A stretch of 43,232 nucleotides of DNA from an uncultured Gammaproteobacteria bacterium (GCA_903853385.1 CAINTJ010000064.1:1-43232), one strand, 5' to 3'; positions 8,195 through 18,000 are shown, counted from the first letter of the stretch. Numbers and translations: made by a program. Notes: generated by a model not told the origin, from the sequence alone.

Positions 8195-8893
8195 TCACAC
8201 TGCGGTGCCGAACAGTGATCCGATGCCCATGGTGGCGGCCATCGCGACGGCGCCCCACAGCGTAACGCGCAGCGAACCTTTGAGCAGGCCGGCGCCTCCT
8301 GCCTGGGCGGCGAGAGCGCCCAACAGTGCCAGTATCAGCAGGGAGCCGCCAGCCACCAGCCAATCAAGCGCGGCAAGTGGGGTGAAGGCGGCCAGCAGCA
8401 ACGGCAACATCGCGCCAATGGCAAAGGTCACGGCCGATGCCAGTGCCGCTTGCAGGGGACGTGCAGTGTGCAGTTCCGACAAGCCCAGTTCGTCGCGCGC
8501 ATGCGCACCGAGTGCATCGTGATCCATCAGCTGGGTGGCAACTGCGAAGGCGAGCTTTTCATCAAGGCCGCGCTTGATGTAGATGTTGGCAAGTTCGCGG
8601 TGTTCGAATTCGCGGTTCTCTTCCAGTTCGATTTTTTCCCGGTGCAGATCGGCGGCTTCGCTATCGGCCTGGGAGCTGACTGATACATATTCGCCGGCGG
8701 CCATCGACATGGCGCCAGCCACCAGCCCGGCCACACCTGCCAGCAGGATATCGGCACGGGCGGCATGTGCGGCAGCCACGCCCAGCACCAGACTGGCGGT
8801 AGAGACGATGCCATCATTGGCGCCGAGCACCGCAGCGCGCAACCAGCCGCTGCGTTGCGAGAAATGCAGTTCGTTCTTGTGTGCTGTGCCCAT
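8195..8893 (-). CDS. VIT1/CCC1 family Fe/Mn transporter
   Basis: An inner-membrane protein of 232 residues in the vacuolar-iron-transporter family, expected to move Fe2+ or Mn2+. It has the opening GWLRAAVLGANDGIVSTASL motif, the AGAMSMAAGEYVSVSSQ motif, then a cytoplasmic helical stretch rich in Glu (about residues 80-105, EKIELEEN) and a C-terminal group of three hydrophobic helices. I chose the ATG at 8893 because AAAGGA lies 5 bases upstream and the family begins near this point. A longer frame from 8959 adds 22 residues without a clear ribosome site. It is divergent from umuD across a gap of about 150 bases. Confidence 0.88.
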   Translation of the reverse strand: MGTAHKNELHFSQRSGWLRAAVLGANDGIVSTASLVLGVAAAHAARADILLAGVAGLVAGAMSMAAGEYVSVSSQADSEAADLHREKIELEENREFEHRELANIYIKRGLDEKLAFAVATQLMDHDALGAHARDELGLSELHTARPLQAALASAVTFAIGAMLPLLLAAFTPLAALDWLVAGGSLLILALLGALAAQAGGAGLLKGSLRVTLWGAVAMAATMGIGSLFGTAV

Positions 8894-9040
8894 GATGTCC
8901 TTTAAGTTGTTGACCTGCGGCAAGGAGGCCATTGTAAGCGTTTCCCGCGCGCGATCCATGCCTTAAATAGCCGCAAGTTTGCTTGCCTAGGGTCGGCTCC
9001 AAGGCGCAAAATTCCTGCCCCAGCTGCTGTCGTAAATGTC

Positions 9041-9472
9041 ATGAAAATTACCCTGCTTGCCCGCAAGTATCCGCCTCTGGCCCAGGTGCTGCCGCTCTAT
9101 GCTGCGCAGGTGCCGGCCGGTTTTCCCTCGCCGGCCGATGACTACATCGCCGACTGGCTGGATCTCAATGAGCATCTGATCAAACATCCGTCGGCCACGT
9201 TTTTTGCGCGCGCCGCCGGCACCTCGATGCTGGCCGCCGGCATTCTCGACAAGGCGCTCTTGATCGTGGACCGTTCGCTCAAACCCAGACAGGGCGATGT
9301 GGTGATCGCTGCGGTGAACGGCGAACTCACCTGCAAGATTCTCGACAAGCGCAAGCGACTATTGCGCGCGGCCAGTGACGGCTATCCGCCAATTTCGCTC
9401 GACGGTGAGCTGGATCTGCTGGTCCACGGGGTGGTGACGCATGTGGTGAACCAGCTATGTACGCACTCGTAG
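9041..9472 (+). CDS. umuD: UmuD, self-cleaving subunit of DNA polymerase V
   Basis: A 143-residue LexA-like (S24) protein. After RecA-stimulated self-cleavage UmuD' joins UmuC to form the translesion polymerase Pol V. The Ala26-Gly27 cleavage site is in VPAGFPSPADDY, the nucleophile Ser62 is in GTSM, and the general base Lys99 is in ELTCKIL; all match the family in order and spacing. Its 3' end overlaps the umuC start by 16 bases, indicating translational coupling. No canonical CTG-N10-CAG LexA box is visible in the gap to the divergent VIT gene, which is unusual for an SOS operon. Confidence 0.93.
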   Translation: MKITLLARKYPPLAQVLPLYAAQVPAGFPSPADDYIADWLDLNEHLIKHPSATFFARAAGTSMLAAGILDKALLIVDRSLKPRQGDVVIAAVNGELTCKILDKRKRLLRAASDGYPPISLDGELDLLVHGVVTHVVNQLCTHS

Positions 9473-10704
9473 ACTGCAACACCTTTTACGCTTCGTGCGA
9501 GCAGATCTTCCGGCCCGAGCTGGCCGGCCAGCCGGTGGTGGTGCTGTCCAACAATGACGGCTGCATCATTGCGCGCAACGCGGAAGCCAAGGCGCTGGCA
9601 GTGCCCGACCTGGTGCCGTACTTCCAGGTGAAAGCCTTGCTGGAGCGTCATCAGGTGCGGATTTTTTCCAGCAACTATGAGCTCTATGGCGATGTATCGG
9701 CGCGCGTGATGCAGCTGCTGGAACCGTTTGCCAGCGATATGGAAGTCTATTCCATCGACGAAGCATTTCTGCGGGTACACGCGGCTGATCATCATGCGCA
9801 CGCCAAGGCCATCAAGGATGAGCTGTGGCAAAGCGCACGCATGCCGGTGTGTGTGGGTGTCGCACCCACCAAAACGCTGGCCAAGCTGGCCAATCGTGCT
9901 GCCAAGAAGATCAAAAAACTGGGCGGTGTGTGCGTGCTCGACCATGCCGAAAAATGGCGCTGGCTGCTGGCGCGCATGAGTCCCAAGGATATCTGGGGCG
10001 TCGGCAGCCAGCTGACACTGCAGCTGCAGCAGCTCGGCATCCGCACCGCGCTGCAGCTGGCCGACAGCAACCCCAAAATGCTGCGCCACCAGTTCAGTGT
10101 GGTACTGGAGCGCACCATCCGCGAGCTCAATGGCGAAGCCTGTCTCGATCTGGAACTGGAACTGGCGCCACGCAAGGATATCGTTTGCACGCGCGCGTTC
10201 AGTTATAAAGTCAGTGAACTGGCGGAGCTGCAGCAGGCCATCAGCCTCTATGCCGCCAGAGCCTGCGAGAAGTTGCGCAAACAGAACGGCGTGGTGCGCC
10301 AGCTGTGGGTATATCTCGAACGCAACGATGCGCAGCTGGGCCTGGTGCAGCGCCAGCGCTGGATACAGTTGCCGTATTGCAGTGACGACACCCGCTTGAT
10401 TGCCCAGCATGCGGCCGCGGCTTTGCAGCAGTTGTTTGTGAGCGGGCTGCGCTATCGCAAATGCGGCATCGGTCTAGTGGATATCCGCACCCGCAAATTT
10501 GAGCAGCAGGATTTTTTCGCCGCACAGCAATCAGTGCAATCACAAGCGTTGATGCAGGTGCTGGATCGTATCAACCAGCGCTATGGCAAGCACACGCTCA
10601 CACTGGCCAATGCCGGCATCGCGCCACAGTGGGCTATGAAACGTGATTATCTGTCGCCACGCTACACCACGCGCTGGAATGAATTGCCGGTGGTGCGGTG
10701 TTGA
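9457..10704 (+). CDS. umuC: UmuC, catalytic subunit of DNA polymerase V
   Basis: A Y-family translesion DNA polymerase of 415 residues, close to the usual 420. The active site is intact: MYALVDCNTFYASCE with Asp6, and YSIDEAFL with Asp101 and Glu102. The PTKTLAKLANRAAKK and WGVGSQL (helix-hairpin-helix) segments follow, and the C-terminal DUF4113-like tail carries the family's RINQRYGKHTL and SPRYTTRWNELP signatures. It overlaps umuD, forming a standard umuDC operon. It copies past DNA lesions with low fidelity. A 111-bp repeat element lies 21 bases after its stop. Confidence 0.95.
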   Translation: MYALVDCNTFYASCEQIFRPELAGQPVVVLSNNDGCIIARNAEAKALAVPDLVPYFQVKALLERHQVRIFSSNYELYGDVSARVMQLLEPFASDMEVYSIDEAFLRVHAADHHAHAKAIKDELWQSARMPVCVGVAPTKTLAKLANRAAKKIKKLGGVCVLDHAEKWRWLLARMSPKDIWGVGSQLTLQLQQLGIRTALQLADSNPKMLRHQFSVVLERTIRELNGEACLDLELELAPRKDIVCTRAFSYKVSELAELQQAISLYAARACEKLRKQNGVVRQLWVYLERNDAQLGLVQRQRWIQLPYCSDDTRLIAQHAAAALQQLFVSGLRYRKCGIGLVDIRTRKFEQQDFFAAQQSVQSQALMQVLDRINQRYGKHTLTLANAGIAPQWAMKRDYLSPRYTTRWNELPVVRC

Positions 10705-10725
10705 GCTTGCTTTCGATCAGCGTAT

Positions 10726-10836
10726 AGCCTTGGGTCGCTAACTGCTTCGGAAACACGCCGTGAACCCATCCATGGGGGCTCGCTTCGGCCATCCATGGCC
10801 TCAGACGGTTTCCGAAGCAGTTAGCGACCCAAGGCT
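10726..10836 (+). repeat. 111-bp palindromic repeat element, copy 3
   Basis: Same orientation and length as copy 1. Its 29-nt arms (left AGCCTTGGGTCGCTAACTGC to the matching right GCGACCCAAGGCT) are perfectly complementary. Inside are CCCAT-CC-ATGGG and GGCCATCCATGGCC hairpins. It lies between the convergent umuC and ppnP genes. Confidence 0.92.
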
Positions 10837-10877
10837 GTGCACAGATTCACAGCCATCTGAAATAGGCGACAAAAATA

Positions 10878-11189
10878 TTACAAATAAGAACAGCAGTAGT
10901 CAGTCAGCTGGGTGACTTTCAGTTTGAAGCTGGCATTGGCCGGCACTGAAAAGCTCATGCCGCCGCAGAAATGCTGCCAATCGTTGTTGCCGGGCAACAA
11001 TACATCGAGTTCGCCGGCGAGGATTTCCATGATCTCGGGCTGGGCAGTGCCGAATTCGAACTCGCCCGGCTGCATCAAGCCCAGCGTTTTCTTGCTGCCA
11101 TCATTGAACAACACGGTGCGGCTGGCGACTTTGCCGTCGAAGTAAACGTTGGCAGCCTTGATGACGGTGACATTATCGAACTGGGTCAT
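10878..11189 (-). CDS. ppnP: Pyrimidine/purine nucleoside phosphorylase (PpnP/YaiE)
   Basis: A small cupin-fold enzyme (103 residues, usual length about 94-105) that phosphorolyses nucleosides to base plus ribose 1-phosphate in the cytoplasm. The family pattern [20 protein letters not shown], then [24 protein letters not shown] and FSVPANASF is clear (the whole protein matches DUF1255). It sits alone, convergent with umuC across a repeat element and upstream of the antiporter gene in the opposite reading order. The two Cys in the C-terminal DYCCSYL are normal for many family members. Confidence 0.93.
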   Translation of the reverse strand: MTQFDNVTVIKAANVYFDGKVASRTVLFNDGSKKTLGLMQPGEFEFGTAQPEIMEILAGELDVLLPGNNDWQHFCGGMSFSVPANASFKLKVTQLTDYCCSYL

Positions 11190-11274
11190 GGGATTCCTTC
11201 AGTGAGTGAGTTGAAACAGGCGCGCAAGATAGCGAGTAGGGCTGGCTTGGGTCAATCCGGGGAGGTGCACTGAC

Positions 11275-12954
11275 TCAAGCGTCATTCAGCATGGCCAGCA
11301 TGCTGTTGGCCACTTCCTGCTCGCCAAGGAACACGGTGCCGGTATTGGCGGAATTGAGCAACTGCATGGATTCTTCGCTGTTGGCCCGCACCAGCACCCG
11401 TACATCCGGATTGAGCATGCGCGCCACCTGCACCATGTATGGCACCTGCAGCGTTTCCGGCAAGGTGATCACCAGCGTGCTGGCGCGCGCCACGTGGGCC
11501 TGGATCAATACCGCCGGCTCGGCCGCATCGCCGGCCACGGCCTTGATGCCCTGGGCGCGCAGACCTTCCACAATCTCGCGGTTTTGCTCGGCCACCACGA
11601 AGGCCACGCCGCGGGCCAGCAGGCCCTTGCCGATGCGGCCACCAACACGGCCATAGCCCACCAGCACCACATGATTGGTGACTTCGGCGGAAGCTACCGT
11701 CATTGGCAGTTCCGCCAGCGGATCTTCCGAACGTTCCAGCAAACGTACCAGCGGAGTGCGGGTGCGAATCCAGCGCTGTAGCGGCTCCACCGCATGAAAC
11801 ACAAAGCTGTTGAGAGAGACGGTGATCAGGGCGCCGGCCAGCACCAGATTCACTGCTTCCGGCGGCAACAATTGCAGTTGCTTGCCGAGAGCCGCCAGGA
11901 TGAAGGAAAACTCGCCGATCTGGCTGAGGCCGGCCGCCACCGTCAGTGCCGTGTTGAGCGGATAACGGTAGGCCAGCACCAGCCCGAACGCTGCCAGCGG
12001 TTTGCACAGCATGATGACCAGCACCACGATCACAACGCGCACAGGTTCGTGCAGCAGGATGGCCGGATCAAACAGCATGCCCACCGACACGAAGAACAAT
12101 ACCGAAAATGCGTCACGCAGCGGCAGCGATTCACTGGCGGCGCGATGACTGAGCGGCGATTCATGCATCACCATACCGGCCAGGAACGCGCCCAGCGCGA
12201 TGGAAACCCCGAACAGTTGCGAGGAACCGAACGCTATGCCGACTGCCACTGCAATCACGGCCAGCGTGAACAATTCGCGCGAGCCGTTGCCGGCGACGTA
12301 GGCGAGCAGCCACGGGAACACGCGCCGGCCGACGATCTGCATCAGTGCCAGGAAGGCAGCGATCTTGACCAGTGTCAACAGCAGTGATTGCCACAGCGGC
12401 ATGCCGTCGCCACTGGCCGTATGGCCGCCCAGCCAGCTGCTCAGAGGCGGCAACAACACCAGCACCACCACCATTGCCATGTCTTCCACGATGAGCCAGC
12501 TCATCGCTATATGGCCATTGACCGATTTCAGCAAACCTTGCTGGTCAAGTGAGCGCATCAATACCACGGTGCTGGCTACCGACAGGCACAGACCAAAGAC
12601 CAGAGCGGTGCCCGCTGGCCAATGCCATAGCCAGGCCAGCGCAGTGCCGATCAGCGTGGCCACGCTGATGCCGGCCAGCGCCCCTGGCACCGCCAGCTTT
12701 CGCAACTGCAACAGATCGCGCAAGGAAAAATGCAGGCCGACGCCAAACATCAACAACATGATGCCGATATCTGCCATCTGCTGTGACAACTCGATATCTA
12801 TTACCAGACCAGGCGTGGCCGGCCCCACCAGAATGCCAGCCAGCAGATAACCCACCAGCGTCGGCAGGCGCAGCCGGTTGGCCAGCAACCCCAGCAACAA
12901 GGCCAAAGCAAAGCTGGCGGCGATGGTTGCAATCAATGACAGGCCAGGTTGCAT
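11275..12954 (-). CDS. ybaL: YbaL-type monovalent cation:proton antiporter with TrkA-N domain
   Basis: A 559-residue CPA2 family antiporter, the same size as E. coli YbaL. Residues 5-390 form about 12 membrane helices, with GYLLAGILVGPATPG, MLLMFGVGLHFSL and the AGLSQIGEFSFILA segment. A cytoplasmic RCK/TrkA-N domain begins near residue 430 with the dinucleotide-binding VLVGYGRVGGRIG. It is expected to exchange K+ or Na+ for H+ under control of a bound nucleotide. I set the start at 12954 because AAGGAG precedes it at a good distance and YbaL begins here; a frame from 13020 would add 22 hydrophilic residues. Confidence 0.9.
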   Translation of the reverse strand: MQPGLSLIATIAASFALALLLGLLANRLRLPTLVGYLLAGILVGPATPGLVIDIELSQQMADIGIMLLMFGVGLHFSLRDLLQLRKLAVPGALAGISVATLIGTALAWLWHWPAGTALVFGLCLSVASTVVLMRSLDQQGLLKSVNGHIAMSWLIVEDMAMVVVLVLLPPLSSWLGGHTASGDGMPLWQSLLLTLVKIAAFLALMQIVGRRVFPWLLAYVAGNGSRELFTLAVIAVAVGIAFGSSQLFGVSIALGAFLAGMVMHESPLSHRAASESLPLRDAFSVLFFVSVGMLFDPAILLHEPVRVVIVVLVIMLCKPLAAFGLVLAYRYPLNTALTVAAGLSQIGEFSFILAALGKQLQLLPPEAVNLVLAGALITVSLNSFVFHAVEPLQRWIRTRTPLVRLLERSEDPLAELPMTVASAEVTNHVVLVGYGRVGGRIGKGLLARGVAFVVAEQNREIVEGLRAQGIKAVAGDAAEPAVLIQAHVARASTLVITLPETLQVPYMVQVARMLNPDVRVLVRANSEESMQLLNSANTGTVFLGEQEVANSMLAMLNDA

Positions 12955-13250
12955 CCGTGAATCTCCTTGCGTGCACTTTAGCAAGCAATAATGTACCAAT
13001 GAATCTCTCAAACGTAGCAAATACCATGAGCCTTGGTGTCAGTCCTCAGATTTGTTACAGCGCGATGCTGACGGCCAATATTCTTGTAAGTTGCGCGGAT
13101 CTCATCTGCGTGATCCATGAGCGTAAGCGTTAACAATTGGAAAGTTATGTGCTTTTAGTCTAATGTTTCCAGTATAGAACAAATATTTTTGCTCTTGTGT
13201 TCGACTGTAGAAAGTAGCATAGCAATCAGTATTCTTTGTCTGGAGTCAAT
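12955..13250. other. Divergent intergenic region
   Basis: About 296 bases between the leftward antiporter gene and the rightward oxygenase gene. It is AT-richer than its neighbours and must hold both promoters, but no pair of -35 and -10 boxes is convincing by eye. No repeat or hairpin of note. Confidence 0.4.
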
Positions 13251-14288
13251 TTGACCGAAATCGCACACGCTGCGGAGTTGGATGCCAACGGTGATCACTC
13301 GGCAGCCATAGCCATGCTGGTAAAGTCGGTAAACAAAGGCAGCGTTGCTGCGACTTTGCATTTGGCAGCGCGCTATTTGTTTGCAGACCGCGCTCCGTAC
13401 AGCCCGGTTGATGCACTGCAACTGTTTGAGCGGGCTTGTGCGCTTGGCAGCCCAGAGGCTCCTGCACTTCAAAGCATTCTGCTGGCGCTGGGTTACCAGT
13501 GTCCACAGGACTGGCGACGTGCCCTCGATAAAATGATGCTGGCAGCCCAGCGTGGTTTTCTGCTGGCCCAAGAACAGTTATTGCTGCTGAGCGGAAATCG
13601 CAAAATAGTGTCCCGGCGCAGTGACAGTGCCGGCTATTGGAGTGAGGTGGCCAACAGCATCAATTTGCAGGCTTGGCTGGCAGCTCCCCCTTATCGTGAC
13701 TTGTCTGTTGACCCGGTGGTCCGCTTGTTTCCGGGATTTGCCAGCAAGGAAGTGTGCCAGTGGCTGATAAAGCGGTCGCGTCCACGCCTGCAGCGGGCGC
13801 AAGTCTATGATGCCGTGCATCAGCAAATCACCACTAATAGAACCCGCACCAACAGTTCTGTCAGTTTTGCTTTGTTCGATACCGACCTGGTCAACATTCT
13901 TGTGCAGTGGCGCATGGCCAATTGTCTGCACATGCCTGTGGGTAATTTTGAAACAGCAACAGTGCTTCATTACGCGCCCGGCGAGGAAATAACTGAGCAT
14001 TTCGATTTCATAGACCCCAATGCGCCGAATTACCGGGAGCAAATCGCCACAAGGGGGCAGCGTGTCGTGACTTTTCTGGTTTACTTGAACGACAACTATG
14101 CGGGTGGCGAAACTGAGTTCCCACGGCTGGATCTTCGCCACAAGGCGGTGCGTGGTGACGGACTTTTTTTCGTTAATGTCAGTGCTGATGGCAGTCCCAA
14201 TCTGCGTACGATTCACGCGGGCCGTCCGCCAGTGGATAAGGAGAAGTGGATCATGTCGCAGTTTGTCCGGCAAAATCAGGTCTTTTGA
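13251..14288 (+). CDS. Prolyl 4-hydroxylase-like 2-oxoglutarate/Fe(II) oxygenase with helical repeat N-terminus
   Basis: The 345-residue protein joins an N-terminal Sel1-like helical repeat region (about residues 1-115, with AAIAMLVKSVNKGSV, ALQLFERACALGSPEA and ALDKMMLAAQRG units) to a C-terminal P4H-type oxygenase domain (about 155-345). The iron ligands are His250 and Asp252 in EHFDF and His322 in TIHAG; the 2-oxoglutarate lysine is Lys332. FLVYLNDNYAGGETEFP is the usual strand before them. It would hydroxylate a protein or peptide, possibly recognised by the repeats. The start is a TTG at 13251 behind GGAG; another TTG at 13236 lacks a ribosome site. A secreted-protein gene follows on the same strand. 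Confidence 0.85.
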   Translation: MTEIAHAAELDANGDHSAAIAMLVKSVNKGSVAATLHLAARYLFADRAPYSPVDALQLFERACALGSPEAPALQSILLALGYQCPQDWRRALDKMMLAAQRGFLLAQEQLLLLSGNRKIVSRRSDSAGYWSEVANSINLQAWLAAPPYRDLSVDPVVRLFPGFASKEVCQWLIKRSRPRLQRAQVYDAVHQQITTNRTRTNSSVSFALFDTDLVNILVQWRMANCLHMPVGNFETATVLHYAPGEEITEHFDFIDPNAPNYREQIATRGQRVVTFLVYLNDNYAGGETEFPRLDLRHKAVRGDGLFFVNVSADGSPNLRTIHAGRPPVDKEKWIMSQFVRQNQVF

Positions 14289-14300
14289 GCGCCGATCTTG

Positions 14301-14317
14301 CTCAAGTGTCGCTTGAG
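14301..14317 (+). other. Small hairpin after the oxygenase gene
   Basis: CTCAAG-TGTCG-CTTGAG, 12 bases after the stop. No T-tract follows, so its role as a terminator is doubtful. Confidence 0.3.
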
Positions 14318-14397
14318 GCCGGTTAAAGCCATGCTTGCATCGGGTACAGGGTACGTTGCTGAATACGATGAAAGCGTTCATTGAGAGAGGATTATGT

Positions 14398-14961
14398 ATG
14401 AGGAAAATTCTGAATGTTTCTTTTCCCTGGTTTGTGGTGTTCGCTCTGCCTGTGATGTCAGTGTGTGCGCAAGCCCAGTCAGCCATTCCTGTGATGAAGG
14501 ACATCTCCAGCTGCATGCAGCTTGCTGCTGAAGCTGGAAAGTATGCGTGCTATCTAAAGCTGGAAGCAGAAGCGCGCAGGCCGCCGGTCAAGGCTGAAAA
14601 CCAGGCACAGTCGGCACCTGTGGCCGATAACAACCAAGCTGGCTCCGCAGCAGTCGGTAATCGCGAGAATGCCGGATTGGGAAGACAGGTTCCGGTGACA
14701 GAAAATACGGATATTCGTCCTGCATCCAGCCCGACAATCGAGGTGCATGACTTGATCGCCGAGGTAAAGGAGCGAGAGCCCAAACGCTGGCTGATCACTC
14801 TCGCCAACGGACAAGTCTGGTATCAGAGCAACAGCCAGGACATTCATCTGCGCAAAGGCATGGCTGTGCACATCTATCCCTCACCCTTGCACGGTTCCTA
14901 CCGACTGGCACGTGATGATGGTACGCAAGCCGGTTTCATACAGGTAGAACGAGTCAAATAG
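14398..14961 (+). CDS. Secreted protein of unknown function
   Basis: A 187-residue protein with a clear signal peptide (MRKILNVSFPWFVVFALP core, cleavage near AQAQS, residue 27). Two cysteines at about residues 38 and 50 could form a disulfide. A Pro/Asn/Ala-rich linker (about 58-105) leads to a C-terminal beta-rich domain with WLITLANGQVWYQSN and VHIYPSPLHGSYRL, a pattern seen in many uncharacterised periplasmic proteins of Proteobacteria. The ATG at 14398 was chosen because AGAGAGGA lies just upstream and the signal peptide starts there; longer frames from 14335 or 14368 would bury the signal. It follows the oxygenase gene after 109 bases. Function unknown. Confidence 0.75.
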   Translation: MRKILNVSFPWFVVFALPVMSVCAQAQSAIPVMKDISSCMQLAAEAGKYACYLKLEAEARRPPVKAENQAQSAPVADNNQAGSAAVGNRENAGLGRQVPVTENTDIRPASSPTIEVHDLIAEVKEREPKRWLITLANGQVWYQSNSQDIHLRKGMAVHIYPSPLHGSYRLARDDGTQAGFIQVERVK

Positions 14962-14962
14962 C

Positions 14963-14994
14963 CAAAAAAAACGGGGGCATCCTGCCCCCGTTTC
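14963..14994 (-). terminator. Bidirectional intrinsic terminator
   Basis: ACGGGGGCA / TGCCCCCGT stem (14971-14991) with a 3-nt loop. Eight A precede it on the plus strand, giving an eight-T tract for the leftward transcript of the TonB receptor gene. The plus side has only three T, so it works best leftward. Confidence 0.88.
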
Positions 14995-15021
14995 TGACTT
15001 GCTTATGTTTACATCCGACTA

Positions 15022-18000
15022 TCAGAAGCTGGCTGTCATCCCCAGATAGAAGCGACGACCAAGTGGATCGTAGAAGCCAGGCAAAGTGGTGCCTGCGCCC
15101 GAGGTCGGACGGTTACCACCAAAATTGCTCTGCCCGCCGGTAATCACGGCCTCTTTGTCGAACAGGTTGTCGATACCCAAACGGAAGTTGTAGGTATTTT
15201 TCAGCGCATAGCCGATCGAGAGATCAAAGATGTCATAGGACTTCTCGGCTCCCAGGAAAGGACTGCCAGCGGCGCCGGCGACAACAGCCTGTGCGGCTTT
15301 GGCTGTAGGTAAATGACGCCATCCCAGTGTGTATTTCCAGGCATCCATTACGTAGCTCAAGTTGCTGGTGTAACGCCACTTGAACGCACCCTGGTTCAGC
15401 GAGGTTTCCGGACCAGGTCCCAATGAACCGCTCCAGTCATAGACAGGAGAGGTCGGAGTGGCTTGGGTCTGGACGGTTGGCGAATAGTTGAAGTTCATAC
15501 TGAGGTTCAATGCACCCGGCAGTTTGAATCCAAGGTCTGACAATTCGCCTTTCCAGTTCAAGCCCCAGTCAACGCCGTTGATCTTGGTGAAACCGGTATT
15601 GGTATAGGACACGTCAGCTGCCTGCATGCCGCCAGTGGTCGGATCGCGGGTGATCCTGGTACAGGCAGCAGTTGTGGCGACACCAGAGGGATTGGCGACT
15701 TTGTCCAAGCATGCCATGTACACGCTGATGCCACCCTCAACTGCGATCATGTCTTTGATCTTGATCGAGTACCAATCCAAAGTTGAGGATAAGCCTCCCA
15801 GCCATTTGTTGTCGCTGTGTGGCTGGTAAACGAGACCTGCAGTCAGGGTTGTGGCAGTTTCCGGCTTCACATTCGGGTTGCCCACGGCGTTGACAAACCA
15901 GGTAGCGCTTGAGCCACTGGGCTGTATGTTGGCCGGATCGTAGAAGGCTTGTGAACCTGCTGTGCCCATCAACGCGGTGCAGATGGACCTGGTGCGTGCT
16001 GCATCCGGGTTGGAGGCAGGGTTGGCGCCAATCTTCAAGATGGATTTGAGACCGCAAGGATCGCCAACGTTGACGCCCCAGGTCTGGCTGCGAGCCTGGT
16101 ACAACTCGGCAATGTTTGGCGCGCGTGTGGCTAACTGATAGCCGCCGCGGAAACGCACTTCTTTGTTGATACCCCAATCGAACAGGGCTTTATAGGTAGC
16201 TATGCCGCCTTGCAGCTCGTAGTCGGAATAGCGATAGCCCAATTCCAGGTTCAGATGCTCAATGCCTGCAATGCCGCTCAACAATGGCAATGACATCTCG
16301 CCGTAGACTTCCTTGACGGAAGTTCTGCCTTCGGTGTTGTCTGCCGGGAAAGTGCCAAGACTGAGATCAAGGAATGAGTTTTGCGTCGTCAATGTGTCAA
16401 ATTTGTAGAAATACTTGTTGCGACGCCAGTCAGCACCTACAGCAAAGCGTGCTTCGCCGGCAGGCAGGTTGATCAGATGACCCTGGATGTTGGATTCGAC
16501 GTAGTCCTGTCGCATTTCAGAGTTATTCTGGAGATCAACCATGAAGGCTTTGAGGCAGTCATCAGTAACCTGATCGTGTGGACGGAAAATCGGCAGACCG
16601 CTGGTACAACTAGCTATACCACCGGCAAAGCCGCCGCCAGCGACGTTGCCATGCGCGAAGAAGCCTTTGCCGTAGTTAGGCGATTGGACAACAGCGCGAT
16701 ACCGTTCAAGTCCGGCATATCCCTCCAGATTCAACACGTTTATCGAACGGCCGGAAGAGCCAACGAAGTCCCAGGTACCGTCGATAGTGGGCAACTTGCC
16801 TTCGACACCCATTTGCAGCTGCCAGGTATTCTGGGTGGTATTGATTTGGCGAGGATCCCCTTTGCCAAACAATGCATAGTCAAAGTAGTGGTTAAGGCTC
16901 CAGGGTTTATTGGGATTTGGGCGGGAGTCCAGCAGTGCATTCATTTCGGGCGGTGTGGGGTATGCTTGTGAGTTGGTACACCCTCCGTCCGGTCCGCACG
17001 TCAAGCCGTGGGAACCACCGGCCATGTAAGCCGGGTTGGTCTTGCCATTGGCCAGCAATGAGTCAGGGTAGATGGCACTGCCATGGGGAATCATCGAATT
17101 CCAACCGCCAACGGCAGGGGACCATTGCCACATCTGACGGACTTGTGATTCGACTGCATTGGTTTGCACGAATACATCAAGCTTGTCATTGAGTTCAAAA
17201 TGCGCGCGACCAAACATCGAGGTGCGTTCCAGCGGCACTGTGGCGCTGTGGCCAATGATGTTTTCTTCAAGCTGACCTTGGCCGCCAATCTTGCGATAAG
17301 GAAAGCCATTGACATCCAAGGGGCCTGCATAACGATACATGCCGTTGAGGGAGCCAGGGCCTTGAGGATTTGGATTGCCAAAGCCGGATGCGCCTGTGAA
17401 TAAGGTGTTCAAGCCGGCATCTTCGTTCCAAGAAGCCTTTCCGATCACTGCCCCAGAGATATTACGCAATACAGTGCCTGGGGTGGCTTTGTTGAATATC
17501 GAGTCGATCACTGAGCCATTTGGAGGGTTCGCACCATCGATGTTGAAAAAGTCAGCTGAAGTAAAGCTTTGCGTTCCAGGCACAGTAGGATCACGCAAGC
17601 CCTTCAGGTAGAAATCAACGTTCTGGCGATCAACCGCTTTGCGGTCGGCATACTCGAAGCCCATCATGACGTTGCCGCGGCCATCAGCAAAGTTGGCGCC
17701 AAAAAGGCCGGACAAACTTGCTTCGCCAGCGCCGCCATTCTGCATGGCGCCATACTGCATATTGAATGTGGCACCTTCGAAGTTCTTCTTCAGGATGAAG
17801 TTGACCACGCCGGCTACGGCGTCAGCGCCGTACACTGAAGATGCGCCACCGGTGATCACTTCAACCCGCTGAATGGCTGCAGCAGGAATAGAGTTGATAT
17901 CCACAGCCATGGTCGCGTTGACCGGCATGGCTCTACGGCCATCTATCAAGACCAGGTTGCGGTTGGGAGCCAGGCCGCGCAAGCTCAGGGTTGCGGCGCC

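Noticed and set aside
9382-10410. 342-aa open frame on the minus strand across umuC
   Set aside because: Antisense shadow of umuC, which has an intact polymerase active site; no motif or ribosome site.
4993-10836. The three 111-bp repeats as a CRISPR array or as insertion sequence ends
   Set aside because: They are thousands of bases apart, occur in both orientations, are palindromes without spacers and flank no transposase gene.
13578-14516. 312-aa open frame on the minus strand across the oxygenase gene
   Set aside because: Overlaps the conserved P4H iron-binding domain on the other strand and has no family-like sequence.
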